Assembly: GCA_047974765.1 (NCBI GenBank)
Contig: JBKECP010000027.1
Span: forward strand, 1-64,000
Direction: 5' to 3'
Source: JBKECP01 sp047974765
Lineage (GTDB): Bacteria; Pseudomonadota; Gammaproteobacteria; Pseudomonadales; Halieaceae
Length of the DNA: 64,000 nucleotides
Under the pieces are notes generated by a model that searched no databases, was not told the origin of the DNA, and saw nothing but the letters and a program-made list of their open reading frames with translations. This document shows, one piece after another, positions 53,469 through 62,604 of the stretch (position 1 is the stretch's first letter; each line of letters begins with the position of its first letter). Position numbers and translations under genes: made by a program.

Positions 53469-54854
53469 ATGGATATAAAAAAATTTATTGCAGTCATTTC
53501 TATAATGACGACTTTGACTGGCTGTCAACATTTAAACCCTGTTGAGCAGAGTCCCCCTGAAGCAGTGGCAGCCACAAAAATAGTCGGCGAGGCTCACCAC
53601 ACAGACACAACGGCGCAGACCAGGCTGGTAAAACACAAGTCATCCGCTGCTCAAAAAAGTGCTTCTGAAGCTGCACTGGCGCCGGATAATCTGTGGCAGC
53701 AGTTGCGTAATGACTTTAGCTGGCCGTTACCGGACAGGCCAAGCGTGGCCGCTGCCCGTAAACACTACCTGCGCCAGCCGACGTACCTGGAGGTGATTTC
53801 CGAACGTTCATCTCTTTATTTGTACTACATTGCCGAACGTGTTGCCGCACGGGGTTTGCCTGCTGAAATAGCTCTGCTGCCAATGGTTGAGAGCACCATG
53901 AATCCCTTTGCCCGCTCATCCGGTCACGCTGCCGGGCTATGGCAGATTATGCCCGCCACGGGTCGCCACCTGGGGTTGGCTTCTAATTGGTGGTATGAGG
54001 GCCGTATGGACCTTCGTCAGTCAACTGAGGCTGCACTGGATTATCTGGAGAGCCTGCATGAAATCTTTGACGGTGACTGGCTGCTGGCCCTGGCTGCCTA
54101 TAACAGTGGGCAGGGTCGTGTTCGCCGGGCTGTTCAGAGTAATCTCAAGCGGGGCAAGGCGGCTGATTTCTGGTCTTTATCATTACCGGCTGAAACCCGC
54201 TCTTATGTACCACGGCTGATGGCACTGGCAAGTATTATTGCCACACCAGAAAAATACGGCGCCACTCTGCCACCAGTACCCAACCGCCCCGCCTTTGGCA
54301 TTGCTGATACCGGCGGCCAGATTGATATCAACAGAGCGGCCGGGTTGGCCGGTATTGATGAAGCAACCCTGAGGGCACTTAATCCGGGACAATTGCAATG
54401 GGCAACTGCACCGGGTCAGGCCCAGGAGCTGTTGTTGCCAACAGCCAGCATCGAACACTTTAAGCAGGCACTGTCGCAACTGCCTGCCTCCGAACGGGTT
54501 GCCTGGCAGCGCTACAGGATTCGCCGGGGTGACAGCCTCAATGCCATTGCCCACCGCTTTGATACCGAAGTGGCCGCCATCCGTGAAGCCAATAACCTGA
54601 AAGGTCATCTGATTCGCGCTGGTGATACGCTGTTGATCCCCAGGGGCGGCGGTGCCGGTTATATGTCAGCACTCAACCCTGGCGGCATGGCCAAAAGCCG
54701 GAATTACCGGGTTAAACGCGGTGACTCTCTGTACCGTATTGCCAGCCGATTTCGGGTAACTGTTGAGGATATTATCAGCTGGAATGCACTTAACCCACGC
54801 GATTACATCCGTCCTGGTCAAAAACTGACACTCTATGTAAGAGGCGGTGGTTGA
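53469..54854 (+). CDS. mltD: Membrane-bound lytic murein transglycosylase D
   Basis: A 461-residue outer-membrane lipoprotein. The lipobox MTTLTGCQH gives an acylated Cys at about residue 19. The central family-23 transglycosylase domain has the catalytic Glu in LLPMVESTMNPFARS, then AAGLWQIMPATGR. Two C-terminal LysM repeats follow (YRIRRGDSLNAIAHRF and YRVKRGDSLYRIASRF), binding peptidoglycan. Its stop lies three bases before, and in the same frame as, the start of the next gene. Confidence 0.95.
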   Translation: MDIKKFIAVISIMTTLTGCQHLNPVEQSPPEAVAATKIVGEAHHTDTTAQTRLVKHKSSAAQKSASEAALAPDNLWQQLRNDFSWPLPDRPSVAAARKHYLRQPTYLEVISERSSLYLYYIAERVAARGLPAEIALLPMVESTMNPFARSSGHAAGLWQIMPATGRHLGLASNWWYEGRMDLRQSTEAALDYLESLHEIFDGDWLLALAAYNSGQGRVRRAVQSNLKRGKAADFWSLSLPAETRSYVPRLMALASIIATPEKYGATLPPVPNRPAFGIADTGGQIDINRAAGLAGIDEATLRALNPGQLQWATAPGQAQELLLPTASIEHFKQALSQLPASERVAWQRYRIRRGDSLNAIAHRFDTEVAAIREANNLKGHLIRAGDTLLIPRGGGAGYMSALNPGGMAKSRNYRVKRGDSLYRIASRFRVTVEDIISWNALNPRDYIRPGQKLTLYVRGGG

Positions 54855-54857
54855 GTT

Positions 54858-55982
54858 TTGCATGCAGATGGCAGCTACACATTTTGCAGCGCAGCAACTG
54901 AGCTGGCACTCAAGCGCTACCCTGCCCGCCCCCGTGAAACACTTAAACCCTGGTGCAGTGCTGACCAGTTGCTGATTGAGGCAGCGGCGACCACAGAGTA
55001 TGAGCGCCTGGTTGTCAATGATGAACACGGGGTGCTGGCACTGGCACTGTCGGCACAATACAGCTGGAGTGATTCCGCTCTCAGCCAGATTGCGTTGCGA
55101 GACAATGCCCGCCGTAACCGTTTGCCTGAAGCCGGTTTTATTTTCAGCACAGCCCCTCCACCACCGACAGGGGTGGTTATTGTGCGAGTACCCAAACAGC
55201 TGGATTATTTCGAGTATCAACTGGCCCGGCTGTCAGTCAGCCAGGCTGGTGGAACATTATTACTGGCAGGTGGTATGGACAAACATCTGTCCCCTCATAC
55301 AGCAGACTTGATTGAGCACTATATTGGCCCGGTTGAGCGCCACCGGGGGCGTCATAAAGCCCGTATTTTCAGTGCCACATTCAGCGGTCAAAAAGCACCG
55401 ATACCGGCAGCCAGCCACTATTACTGCAAAGCACTGGGCGCCACCTTGCAGGCACAGGCCAATGTTTTTGGCAAAGATCGTCTCGACGGCGGCAGTGAGT
55501 TGTTACTGAACCAGTTACGACACCTGCCTCCGGTTGAGCACCTTGTTGACCTGGCCTGCGGCAGTGGTGTGCTGGGCCTGGCTGCTTTAAAGGCCAATTT
55601 ATGCCGGTCACTGTTGTTTTGTGATGAATCAGCCATGGCTCTGGCCTCTGCCTGCGATAATGTGAAAAACCTGGAACCGACACGGTTCAAGCAATGCCAC
55701 TTCCATCTCGGTGACGGCCTCAGGAATTGGCAGGGGCCGATGGCAGAGCTGATTCTTTGCAATCCGCCCTTTCATCTGCAACATACCGTCGATGCGTTTG
55801 TCGGTCGCCGTCTGCTTAAACAGGCAGCACAGCAGCTTAGTCCTGAAGGTCATCTTTGTGTGGTTGCCAACAGCCATCTGCGCTACCAGGATGTTTTAAA
55901 GCGTTATTTCCATAAAACAGACCAGCTGGCCAGAAACAAACGCTTTACGGTCTGGTTGGCTCACAGGCCCATTAATCACTGA
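54858..55982 (+). CDS. rlmG: 23S rRNA (guanine-N2)-methyltransferase, RlmG-like
   Basis: A 374-residue protein with an inactive N-terminal and an active C-terminal methyltransferase domain, as in RlmG/RsmC. The SAM motif is VDLACGSGVLGL and the target-base motif is LILCNPPFHLQ; the C-terminal VVANSHLRYQDVLKRYF matches RlmG (m2G1835) better than RsmC. The only in-frame start is TTG at 54858, three bases after the mltD stop; GAGG lies upstream inside mltD. Re-initiation after mltD is likely. Confidence 0.85.
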   Translation: MHADGSYTFCSAATELALKRYPARPRETLKPWCSADQLLIEAAATTEYERLVVNDEHGVLALALSAQYSWSDSALSQIALRDNARRNRLPEAGFIFSTAPPPPTGVVIVRVPKQLDYFEYQLARLSVSQAGGTLLLAGGMDKHLSPHTADLIEHYIGPVERHRGRHKARIFSATFSGQKAPIPAASHYYCKALGATLQAQANVFGKDRLDGGSELLLNQLRHLPPVEHLVDLACGSGVLGLAALKANLCRSLLFCDESAMALASACDNVKNLEPTRFKQCHFHLGDGLRNWQGPMAELILCNPPFHLQHTVDAFVGRRLLKQAAQQLSPEGHLCVVANSHLRYQDVLKRYFHKTDQLARNKRFTVWLAHRPINH

Positions 55983-56801
55983 CTATTGGCAACCAAAGAT
56001 GCCGCCATCAACCATCAGTTCAGAGCCACTGATAAAGTTGCTGGCACTGGATGCGAGAAAGACAATAGCCGCAGCCACATCAGAAGGAGCACCATAGCTG
56101 CGCAGCGGTGTCATCTGACATTCAAAAGCCTCAGCTTCTTCGCGGCTGCCAAGGCCGTAGCGGGCTATTAGAAGATCCTGCACCTGATCCCCCATGTTGG
56201 TATTGATCAACCCAGGATGAACAGAATTAACCCGCACATGTACCGGACCCAACTCTGAGGCCATGGCCTTGGTCATCAGACGAACCGCACCCTTGGACGT
56301 GCTGTAAGCCGTCATCATGGCAGGCCCTTGCAAACCCGCAAGCGAAGACAGATTGATAATTGATGAGCGTTCTTCAGGTGAGGCGTATTTTTTAAGTAGT
56401 GCAAGACAGTGTTTTGAGCCCAGAAAAACCCCTTCCACATTGACAGCCTGCACCTGGCGAAAACTATCAAGTGTGAGTTCTTCAATAGTGGCGCTGGTCA
56501 AAATACCCGCATTATTGACCAGAATATCAAGACGGCCAAAACGCTCATCAACAGTGGCGGCAACACGCTGCCAGTCCTCTTCCAGGGTGACATCCTGCTG
56601 GATAAACAGTGCATCGATACCTGCCGCTTGCAGTGCAGCCAGTTGCTGTTCGCCAGCGGCCTGATCCCTGTCAGTGAAAACCACAGTAGCACCACACTGA
56701 CCCAGTGCTTCACTGACGGCGGCGCCAATACCCGTAGCAGCACCACTGATCAGTGCCACCTTGCCAGTAAGTTTGAATTGTTGTGGGTAGTTGCTCATCA
56801 T
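55983..56801 (-). CDS. Short-chain dehydrogenase/reductase
   Basis: A 272-residue classical SDR. Cofactor loop ALISGAATGIGAAV, NNAGI and the catalytic Ser/Tyr/Lys set in INLSSLAG and YSTSKGAV are present; VFTDRD after strand 2 (Asp) suggests NAD+ preference. Substrate unknown; the nearby acetoin-type operon makes an acetoin/butanediol or related secondary alcohol conceivable. It ends directly at the convergent rlmG stop. Tandem ATG starts with AGGAAAT upstream. Confidence 0.88.
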   Translation of the reverse strand: MMSNYPQQFKLTGKVALISGAATGIGAAVSEALGQCGATVVFTDRDQAAGEQQLAALQAAGIDALFIQQDVTLEEDWQRVAATVDERFGRLDILVNNAGILTSATIEELTLDSFRQVQAVNVEGVFLGSKHCLALLKKYASPEERSSIINLSSLAGLQGPAMMTAYSTSKGAVRLMTKAMASELGPVHVRVNSVHPGLINTNMGDQVQDLLIARYGLGSREEAEAFECQMTPLRSYGAPSDVAAAIVFLASSASNFISGSELMVDGGIFGCQ

Positions 56802-56943
56802 ATTTCCTCAATTTGATTCACTATTACTGCCGTATTGCTACGGCGGTTCTCAATTAAATATTTGGTAAGCTGGCACATTCATATGCCATCATAAGCCCGA
56901 CAATCCATGTAGCCGGGCTATTATTAATCCGGCAAGCTTTTAG

Positions 56944-57038
56944 CCGAATGAATAAGCGGCACATGGATGTGCCACCGCAGGCTGCGAGTCCTGCGAAAAT
57001 CAAGGGATTTCACAAATCCCGCTGATTTTCAGGGGCGA
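56944..57038. repeat. Dispersed palindromic repeat, copy 3 (longest form)
   Basis: Contains a hairpin GCGGCACATGGATGTGCC, a GCAGG...CCTGC stem and the shared core GAAAATCAAGGGATTTCAC with inverted right arm CTGATTTTC. The rest of 56802-57123 is AT-rich intergenic DNA without a gene. Confidence 0.7.
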
Positions 57039-57123
57039 CAATCAAATTGTGGTAACAGTCCCGGAAAAAATATCACTTTAAAAAAAGGCGACACACTTAA
57101 AACGGCCAGCTTACCTTTTCATT

Positions 57124-58182
57124 TCAAGGCAGAATTACCGCTTTCAGGGTGTCGACCGTGTTAATTTGCGCCTCAAAGGCTTCTTTGGCATCAACCAGTG
57201 CAAAGCGATGTGTGATCAAGGGTTTGCGATCCACCTTGCCATCGGCCATCAAATCAAGCGCCTCCTGCACATCCTCAAGGCCATAGTGCAGCACGCCGCG
57301 CAGGTCGATATTTTTTGACACCACCTGATTAAGATCGACCCTGGGTGTATCTTCATAAAGTGCCACCATCACCAGTCTGCCGGTATGGGGCTTGACGGCT
57401 TCCAGTGCCTGATTCAGCGTCAACTCCAGCCCGGCACACTCCATGACAATATCAATATTGGCACTGCCTTTGGTGTTATAAAGTACAAATTCTTCGCCAC
57501 TGACAGCCTTCATCTCAGCCACAACATCAGTGCTGCGGGCATCAATTGTGTGATGGGCACCAAAAGCCTTTGCCATTGCCAGACGCTTTTCAGAGATATC
57601 ACTGATAAAAATTTCAACTTCCGGATAAAGTGCCCGCAATATCTGCACACAACCCAGACCGATCATGCCAGCACCAATAATCAGCAGGCGTTCACCCGGC
57701 AGGGGCTGAGCCCGGCGAATAGCTGTTAACGAAACAGTCAGGGGCTCAACAGTAGCTGCTTCTTCGTAGGACACATGATCCGGTAATTTAAGTACAGCTG
57801 GAACGCCAAGAATAGCCGTGTCACATTTTGCATATTCAGCATAGGCTCCAAGCGTAAAGCCGGTCACTCTGTCACCCGGGGCGAAATCGACATCAAGACC
57901 ATCAGCAACAGCCTCAACATCACCGGCAAATTCATGACCAAACAATACGCCCTCTTCACCGATGGGAATGCTCATCTCCCTGAAAATTCCGGTTTTATAG
58001 GTGTGTACATCTGTTCCGCAAACACCGACGGCCCTGATTTTGATAATAACGCCGTCACCACCCACCTCAGGTCTTGGCAGGTCAATAATGCGCAGGTCTC
58101 GATTGCCATATAAAACAACACCTTTCATCTTTGTAGGCCCGGCTGTTTCATCCATGGATTTATTTGCTGTCATAGCTGTCAC
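57124..58182 (-). CDS. Zinc-dependent medium-chain alcohol dehydrogenase (2,3-butanediol/threonine dehydrogenase-like)
   Basis: A 352-residue MDR enzyme. Catalytic zinc motifs are VGVCGTDVHTY and GHEFAGDVE; the structural-zinc cysteine cluster is replaced (the region reads FTLGAYAEYAKCD), and the NAD-binding loop is IIGAGMIGLGCVQ with Asp in ISDISEKR. Last gene of the operon with the 2-oxoacid dehydrogenase complex; it could supply the complex's substrate, for example acetoin from butanediol. The start at 58182 has AAGGTG; an internal Met19 begins the conserved domain. Confidence 0.88.
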   Translation of the reverse strand: MTAMTANKSMDETAGPTKMKGVVLYGNRDLRIIDLPRPEVGGDGVIIKIRAVGVCGTDVHTYKTGIFREMSIPIGEEGVLFGHEFAGDVEAVADGLDVDFAPGDRVTGFTLGAYAEYAKCDTAILGVPAVLKLPDHVSYEEAATVEPLTVSLTAIRRAQPLPGERLLIIGAGMIGLGCVQILRALYPEVEIFISDISEKRLAMAKAFGAHHTIDARSTDVVAEMKAVSGEEFVLYNTKGSANIDIVMECAGLELTLNQALEAVKPHTGRLVMVALYEDTPRVDLNQVVSKNIDLRGVLHYGLEDVQEALDLMADGKVDRKPLITHRFALVDAKEAFEAQINTVDTLKAVILP

Positions 58183-58200
58183 CTTTGGTTGCTGTCATTA

Positions 58201-58512
58201 TTATTTCTGATCCGGTTCCTGACCGGTTTTTATTAATCCGGAAACATAAATTGTCGGGTTGGCAGCAGCACGCGAATGTGCTGCCGAAACACTGTCATAT
58301 GCGTTGAATTCAGTCACAATCGAGCGAATGGCTATCTGACAACAACCACAACCCGTGCCAATTCGGAGCTGTTGCATAACCTCTTCCGCCGTACTTAGCT
58401 GCTTGCGCAGCATCAGTTTGCGGATGCTGCCCGCTTTCATGTCAAAACAGTGGCAGACAAGAAAAGTATCATCCGGTGGCTTAAACGCATTTATCATGAT
58501 CGTATTTGCCAT
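58201..58512 (-). CDS. BFD-like [2Fe-2S] protein
   Basis: A 103-residue protein with the bacterioferritin-associated-ferredoxin fold signature: Cys20 and Cys22 in VCHCFD, then Cys55 and Cys58 in GCGCC, spaced as in BFD domains (C-x-C-x32-C-x2-C). Residues after about 75 form an unrelated tail. It sits between lpdA and the alcohol dehydrogenase in one operon, far from any bacterioferritin, so it may serve as an electron carrier or regulator of these enzymes. Confidence 0.8.
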   Translation of the reverse strand: MANTIMINAFKPPDDTFLVCHCFDMKAGSIRKLMLRKQLSTAEEVMQQLRIGTGCGCCQIAIRSIVTEFNAYDSVSAAHSRAAANPTIYVSGLIKTGQEPDQK

Positions 58513-58542
58513 TATCTCTATAGTGAGTTCAGTGTAGTGGGT

Positions 58543-59937
58543 TCAGTGGTGTATGGCCTTGCCGCAGGCATCGAGAATGGCTTCATGCATGGCCTCTGTC
58601 AGCGTTGGGTGTGCGATGATGGCGTGCAATATTTCCTCCTCCGTACCTTCCAGTGCTTGCACCAGAGAAAAACCCTGTATCTGCTCGGTAACTTCACTGC
58701 CGATCATATGGGCACCGAGCAGCTCGCCGCTATTACTGTCAAACAGCACTTTTACAAAACCTGCATCTTCAGCAATGGCCAGTGCTTTACCATTGGCTGA
58801 AAAGCTGAATTGACCGGTTTTGTAGGCAATGCCCTGGGCTTTCAGTGCCCGTTCGGTCCGGCCGATACTTGCCACCTGGGGACGCCCATAGGTACAGCGG
58901 GGAATATTCTGTTCTGCCAGCGGCCTGACACCGGCCACGCCAGCCAGTTTTTCCACACAGATAACAGCCTCATGGCTGGCCTTGTGCGCCAGACAGGGTG
59001 GACCGGCCACATCACCAATGGCGTAAAGCCCTACTACATTGGTACGACTCCATTGATCGGTACAGATAAAACTGTGCTCGATTTTTGCACCCAGCTCTTC
59101 CAGCCCCAGATCTTCGATATTGCCCTGGACACCCACTGACACCAGCACTTTATCTACTGTGCGCTCTTCAATATTGCCCTGTTTGTCGATAAGACGGCAG
59201 CTGATACTGTCCTCGGTTTTACTGACAGATTCCACCTGGGTAGCAACATGTATCTCAATACCGCGGTTCTCAAACTGCTTGTGCGCATAGGCACAGATAT
59301 CGCTATCCTCCGCTGGCAGAACGGCATCCAGTGCCTCCACCAGAATAACCTTGCTGCCAAGATCACTGTACAGGCTGGCAAACTCGACACCGATGGCACC
59401 GGAGCCAATTACCAGCAGGGATTCAGGCAGAGTATCTGGCACCATGGCATCGGCGCAGGACCAGATCTGTTCGCCATCGGGCACAACACCTGGCAATACC
59501 CGCGGACGGGCACCCGTGGCCAGAATAATGTGATCTGCGCTGTAAGCACTGCTGTCATTGCCTTGCGTGACTGCCAGCTGACACTTGCCTGTCATGCGGG
59601 CAGTGCCCCGGATAATATCAACAGCATGTTTTTTCAGCAGATAATCAACCCCCGCCGCCAGCTGCTCTGAAACAGCCCGACTGTGCCGGACCAGCTGTGC
59701 AATATCAAAGCTGACATCGCCCACATTAAAACCGTAGCGACTGGCTCCGGCAATGGTGTGTGCGACCTGCGCACCCTTGAGCAATGCCTTGGTGGGAATG
59801 CAGCCCCAGTTCAGGCAGATACCACCCAGATGCTGCTTTTCAATTACGGCTGTTTTCAGCCCCAGCTGAGCGCCGCGAATGGCAGCGACATAACCGCCGG
59901 GGCCAGCCCCCACTACCAGGAGGTCGTAATGTGTCAC
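58543..59937 (-). CDS. lpdA: Dihydrolipoyl dehydrogenase (E3)
   Basis: A 464-residue FAD flavoprotein that reoxidises the lipoyl groups of the E2 subunit with NAD+. FAD loop VVGAGPGGYVAA, redox disulfide Cys41/Cys46 in GGICLNWGCIPTK, NAD loop VIGSGAIGVEFA and the C-terminal His-Glu pair in AHPTLTEAMHEA are all present. Part of the operon with E1 alpha, E1 beta and E2 (15 bases after E2), so dedicated to this complex. Confidence 0.95.
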   Translation of the reverse strand: MTHYDLLVVGAGPGGYVAAIRGAQLGLKTAVIEKQHLGGICLNWGCIPTKALLKGAQVAHTIAGASRYGFNVGDVSFDIAQLVRHSRAVSEQLAAGVDYLLKKHAVDIIRGTARMTGKCQLAVTQGNDSSAYSADHIILATGARPRVLPGVVPDGEQIWSCADAMVPDTLPESLLVIGSGAIGVEFASLYSDLGSKVILVEALDAVLPAEDSDICAYAHKQFENRGIEIHVATQVESVSKTEDSISCRLIDKQGNIEERTVDKVLVSVGVQGNIEDLGLEELGAKIEHSFICTDQWSRTNVVGLYAIGDVAGPPCLAHKASHEAVICVEKLAGVAGVRPLAEQNIPRCTYGRPQVASIGRTERALKAQGIAYKTGQFSFSANGKALAIAEDAGFVKVLFDSNSGELLGAHMIGSEVTEQIQGFSLVQALEGTEEEILHAIIAHPTLTEAMHEAILDACGKAIHH

Positions 59938-59952
59938 TGTTGACTCCTTGGC

Positions 59953-61524
59953 TCAGGCCAGCATAAGTGCAGGGGTTTCAAGCAGGCGCTTGAGCCTGTC
60001 CATAAATTGTGCTCCGACGGCACCGTCAATAACCCGGTGATCAAAAGAAGCGCAGAGTGTAATAAGCGTCGCTATCACAACTTCACCATTGCGTACCACG
60101 GCCTGCTGCTGCCCTGCGCCAACGGCTAAAATACCCGCCTGAGGGGCGTTGATAATGGCGTCGAAGCGGGAGATGCCATACATACCCAGATTGGAAAGAG
60201 TGAAGGTGCCACCCATGAAATCATCGGCAGCCAGTGTCCCGGTGCGGGCACGGGTAGCCAGCTCACGGATTGCACCGGAAATTTCTGACAGGGATTTCTT
60301 ATCTGCCGCTTTTACAATGGGGGTAATCAGACCATTGTCCAATGCCACTGCAACAGCCACATCAGCGCGGCTAAAACGCCGGATAGTCTGGCCATCAAAC
60401 TGTATATTTACATCGGGTGAGTCGATCAGTGCCGTCGCCACCGCCTTTACCAAAAAGTCGTTGACTGAAATCTTCAGCCCTGGATGGTTGTCATTGATCT
60501 GCTTGCGCACCGCCAGCAGTTTGTCAATTTCGCAGTCCATACTCAGACGAAAATGTGGCGCATTCTGTTTGGATGCCTGCAAACGGGTGGCAATGGTCCT
60601 GCGCATACCGCTCATCGGCTGCTCTTCAAATACCGGTGTTTGATCAGGTGCTTGTGAATCGGTATCGGAACTGCTTTTTTGCACAGGCGATTGCATATGT
60701 TTATGTCGGCGCAGCGCCTGAGCCGCTTCTACATCAGCTTTGCAAACTCGCCCACGAGCACCAGATTGGCGGCAGTCGTGCAGATTGATACCCAGCTTAC
60801 CTGCCAGTCGGCGGGCAAGGGCCGTGGCCCGAACATGGCTATCATCAAGGTTGTGACCTGCGGTCTGTGCTGCACCGGACACATCGACCGCTCGCAGTGA
60901 AGGTGATGGCAGCGGTACTCCCACTGCCGCCAGTGCAGCCAGAACATCGGCCCGCGAGATACGATTATTGCGACCAGTGCCAGTGATATTATTAAGATTG
61001 ACACGGTGCTCACGGGCCAGTCTGCGCGCATGGACTGAGGCGTGCAAATGCTCGTCACTGCCTCCCTTCCCCAGAGCAGCCAGCGCCTCATTGTGCCCAA
61101 CCGCTGTTGCTGGCAGGTCACGGGCTGTTGTGGCCGTTAATTCCATATTGTCGGCCATATCAAGTGGTGCCGCTGCTTCTGCTTCTCTTGCATCCTTCTT
61201 GCTGCCCAGCAGGTCTGTCTGGGCAACACCCTCGGGTATATAGGCGGCAACAAAGGCATCGATATCAGCCTCGCTGGTATCCGGTGCCGCCACCACGCCC
61301 AACAAGGCGGCAATTTCCAGAGTGTCACCGGGTTTGGCAACCTTGCGCCGGAATACACCGGCGACATTGGCCTCCACCGTATTGACGATCTTGCTGGTTT
61401 CCATATCGGCCACCACATCGCCCACGGCTACCGTATCACCCTCCTGGATCAACCATTCAGTGAGGGTGCCCTCGGTCATAGTCAATCCCCATTTGGGGAC
61501 TGTAATTGCTTGTATTACTGACAT
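59953..61524 (-). CDS. acoC: Dihydrolipoamide acetyltransferase (E2), acetoin-dehydrogenase type, with two subunit-binding domains
   Basis: A 523-residue E2. Lipoyl domain at residues 1-80 with the lipoylated Lys45 in ETSKIV; two peripheral subunit-binding domains, at about 171-203 (HARRLAREH...GRNNRISRADV) and 230-268 (LARRLAGKL...GARGRVCKADV); and a catalytic domain ending SFDHRVIDGAVGAQF with the active-site His. Most E2 proteins have one subunit-binding domain. KWGLTMTEG at the N-terminus is typical of acetoin-type E2. The start at 61524 follows GGAGG; symbol tentative. Confidence 0.9.
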   Translation of the reverse strand: MSVIQAITVPKWGLTMTEGTLTEWLIQEGDTVAVGDVVADMETSKIVNTVEANVAGVFRRKVAKPGDTLEIAALLGVVAAPDTSEADIDAFVAAYIPEGVAQTDLLGSKKDAREAEAAAPLDMADNMELTATTARDLPATAVGHNEALAALGKGGSDEHLHASVHARRLAREHRVNLNNITGTGRNNRISRADVLAALAAVGVPLPSPSLRAVDVSGAAQTAGHNLDDSHVRATALARRLAGKLGINLHDCRQSGARGRVCKADVEAAQALRRHKHMQSPVQKSSSDTDSQAPDQTPVFEEQPMSGMRRTIATRLQASKQNAPHFRLSMDCEIDKLLAVRKQINDNHPGLKISVNDFLVKAVATALIDSPDVNIQFDGQTIRRFSRADVAVAVALDNGLITPIVKAADKKSLSEISGAIRELATRARTGTLAADDFMGGTFTLSNLGMYGISRFDAIINAPQAGILAVGAGQQQAVVRNGEVVIATLITLCASFDHRVIDGAVGAQFMDRLKRLLETPALMLA

Positions 61525-61534
61525 CGGAGGCCTC

Positions 61535-62590
61535 CTAACCCGTTGCGACTGACAGTTTGCTCTGGATCGGCGCCTGTGCAACCACTTCCAGTACCGCTGC
61601 CGCTACCTGTTCCGCGCTGGGCAACCAGGCCTGCTCCAGTGGCGAAGAGAACGGGGTCGGGCAATGAGGCGGTGTGACCATCCTGATTGGCGCCTTCAGG
61701 GCATAGAATGCCTCGCGGGCAACCAGTGCCGCCACATCATGGGCAAAGCCACAGCGGGCGGCACCTTCGTCGACAACCACTAAACGGCCGGTGGACTCAA
61801 CACTTTCCAGTATCGACTCTTCATCCAGCGGCGATGTCGTGCGCGGATCGATTACATCACAGTGAATGCCCTGTTTGGCCAACTCCATAGCGGCCCCCAG
61901 AGCCAGATGGGTCATCAGGCCAAGAGCGACAATGGTGACGTGCTCCCCTTCCATCAAAAAACTGGCCTCCCCGAAGGGGACAGTATAGGCTTCATCAGGC
62001 ACTTCAGCCGCCGCAGAAGGCAGGTCATAAAGTGCTTTATGCTCCATAAAAATAACCGGATCATCATCCCGAATAGCCTGAATCAACAAACCTTTTGCGT
62101 CATAGGCATTGGAGGGAACCGCGACCTTAAGGCCGGGAATCGAAGTGAATATATGGTGCAGGCTTTGAGAGTGCTGGGCCGCCGCTGAGGCACCGGCACC
62201 AATCATCGTGCGCACTGTCAGTGGCGTTACCGCCTTGCCACCAAACATATAGCGAAATTTGGGCACCTGATTTAGCAATACATCAAAACAGCTGCCGATA
62301 AAGTCGTTAAACATCAGCTCAGCTACCGGCCTCATACCGGATGCGGCCGCACCAGCGGCAATACCCATATAGCCCATTTCGGCAATTGGTGTATCAATCA
62401 CCCGCTCTTCACCAAATTCCAGTACCAGACCCTTGGTGATGCCCAGCACGCCACCGGCGGCATCCCGGCTCTGCCCCGGGCAGCCTTTGCCACCGGAAAC
62501 ATCGGTGCCGATAATAAAAACACGCTCATCGCGCTGCATTTCAAGCATCAGGGCCTCTGACAGAGCCTGGCGAAAACTTTTTTCAGTCAT
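61535..62590 (-). CDS. acoB: 2-oxoacid/acetoin dehydrogenase E1 beta subunit
   Basis: A 351-residue transketolase-like subunit pairing with E1 alpha to bind thiamine diphosphate. The N-terminus (QALSEALMLEMQRDERVFIIGTDVSG), GMRPVAELMFNDF, a GAGASAAAQHSQSLHH segment and VIDPRTTSPLDEESI are typical. The start at 62590 has GGGAGA; the longer frame upstream overlaps the E1 alpha gene. The substrate (acetoin or another 2-oxo compound) is not proven by sequence. Confidence 0.92.
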   Translation of the reverse strand: MTEKSFRQALSEALMLEMQRDERVFIIGTDVSGGKGCPGQSRDAAGGVLGITKGLVLEFGEERVIDTPIAEMGYMGIAAGAAASGMRPVAELMFNDFIGSCFDVLLNQVPKFRYMFGGKAVTPLTVRTMIGAGASAAAQHSQSLHHIFTSIPGLKVAVPSNAYDAKGLLIQAIRDDDPVIFMEHKALYDLPSAAAEVPDEAYTVPFGEASFLMEGEHVTIVALGLMTHLALGAAMELAKQGIHCDVIDPRTTSPLDEESILESVESTGRLVVVDEGAARCGFAHDVAALVAREAFYALKAPIRMVTPPHCPTPFSSPLEQAWLPSAEQVAAAVLEVVAQAPIQSKLSVATG

Positions 62591-62604
62591 GTTATTTCTC
62601 CCGC

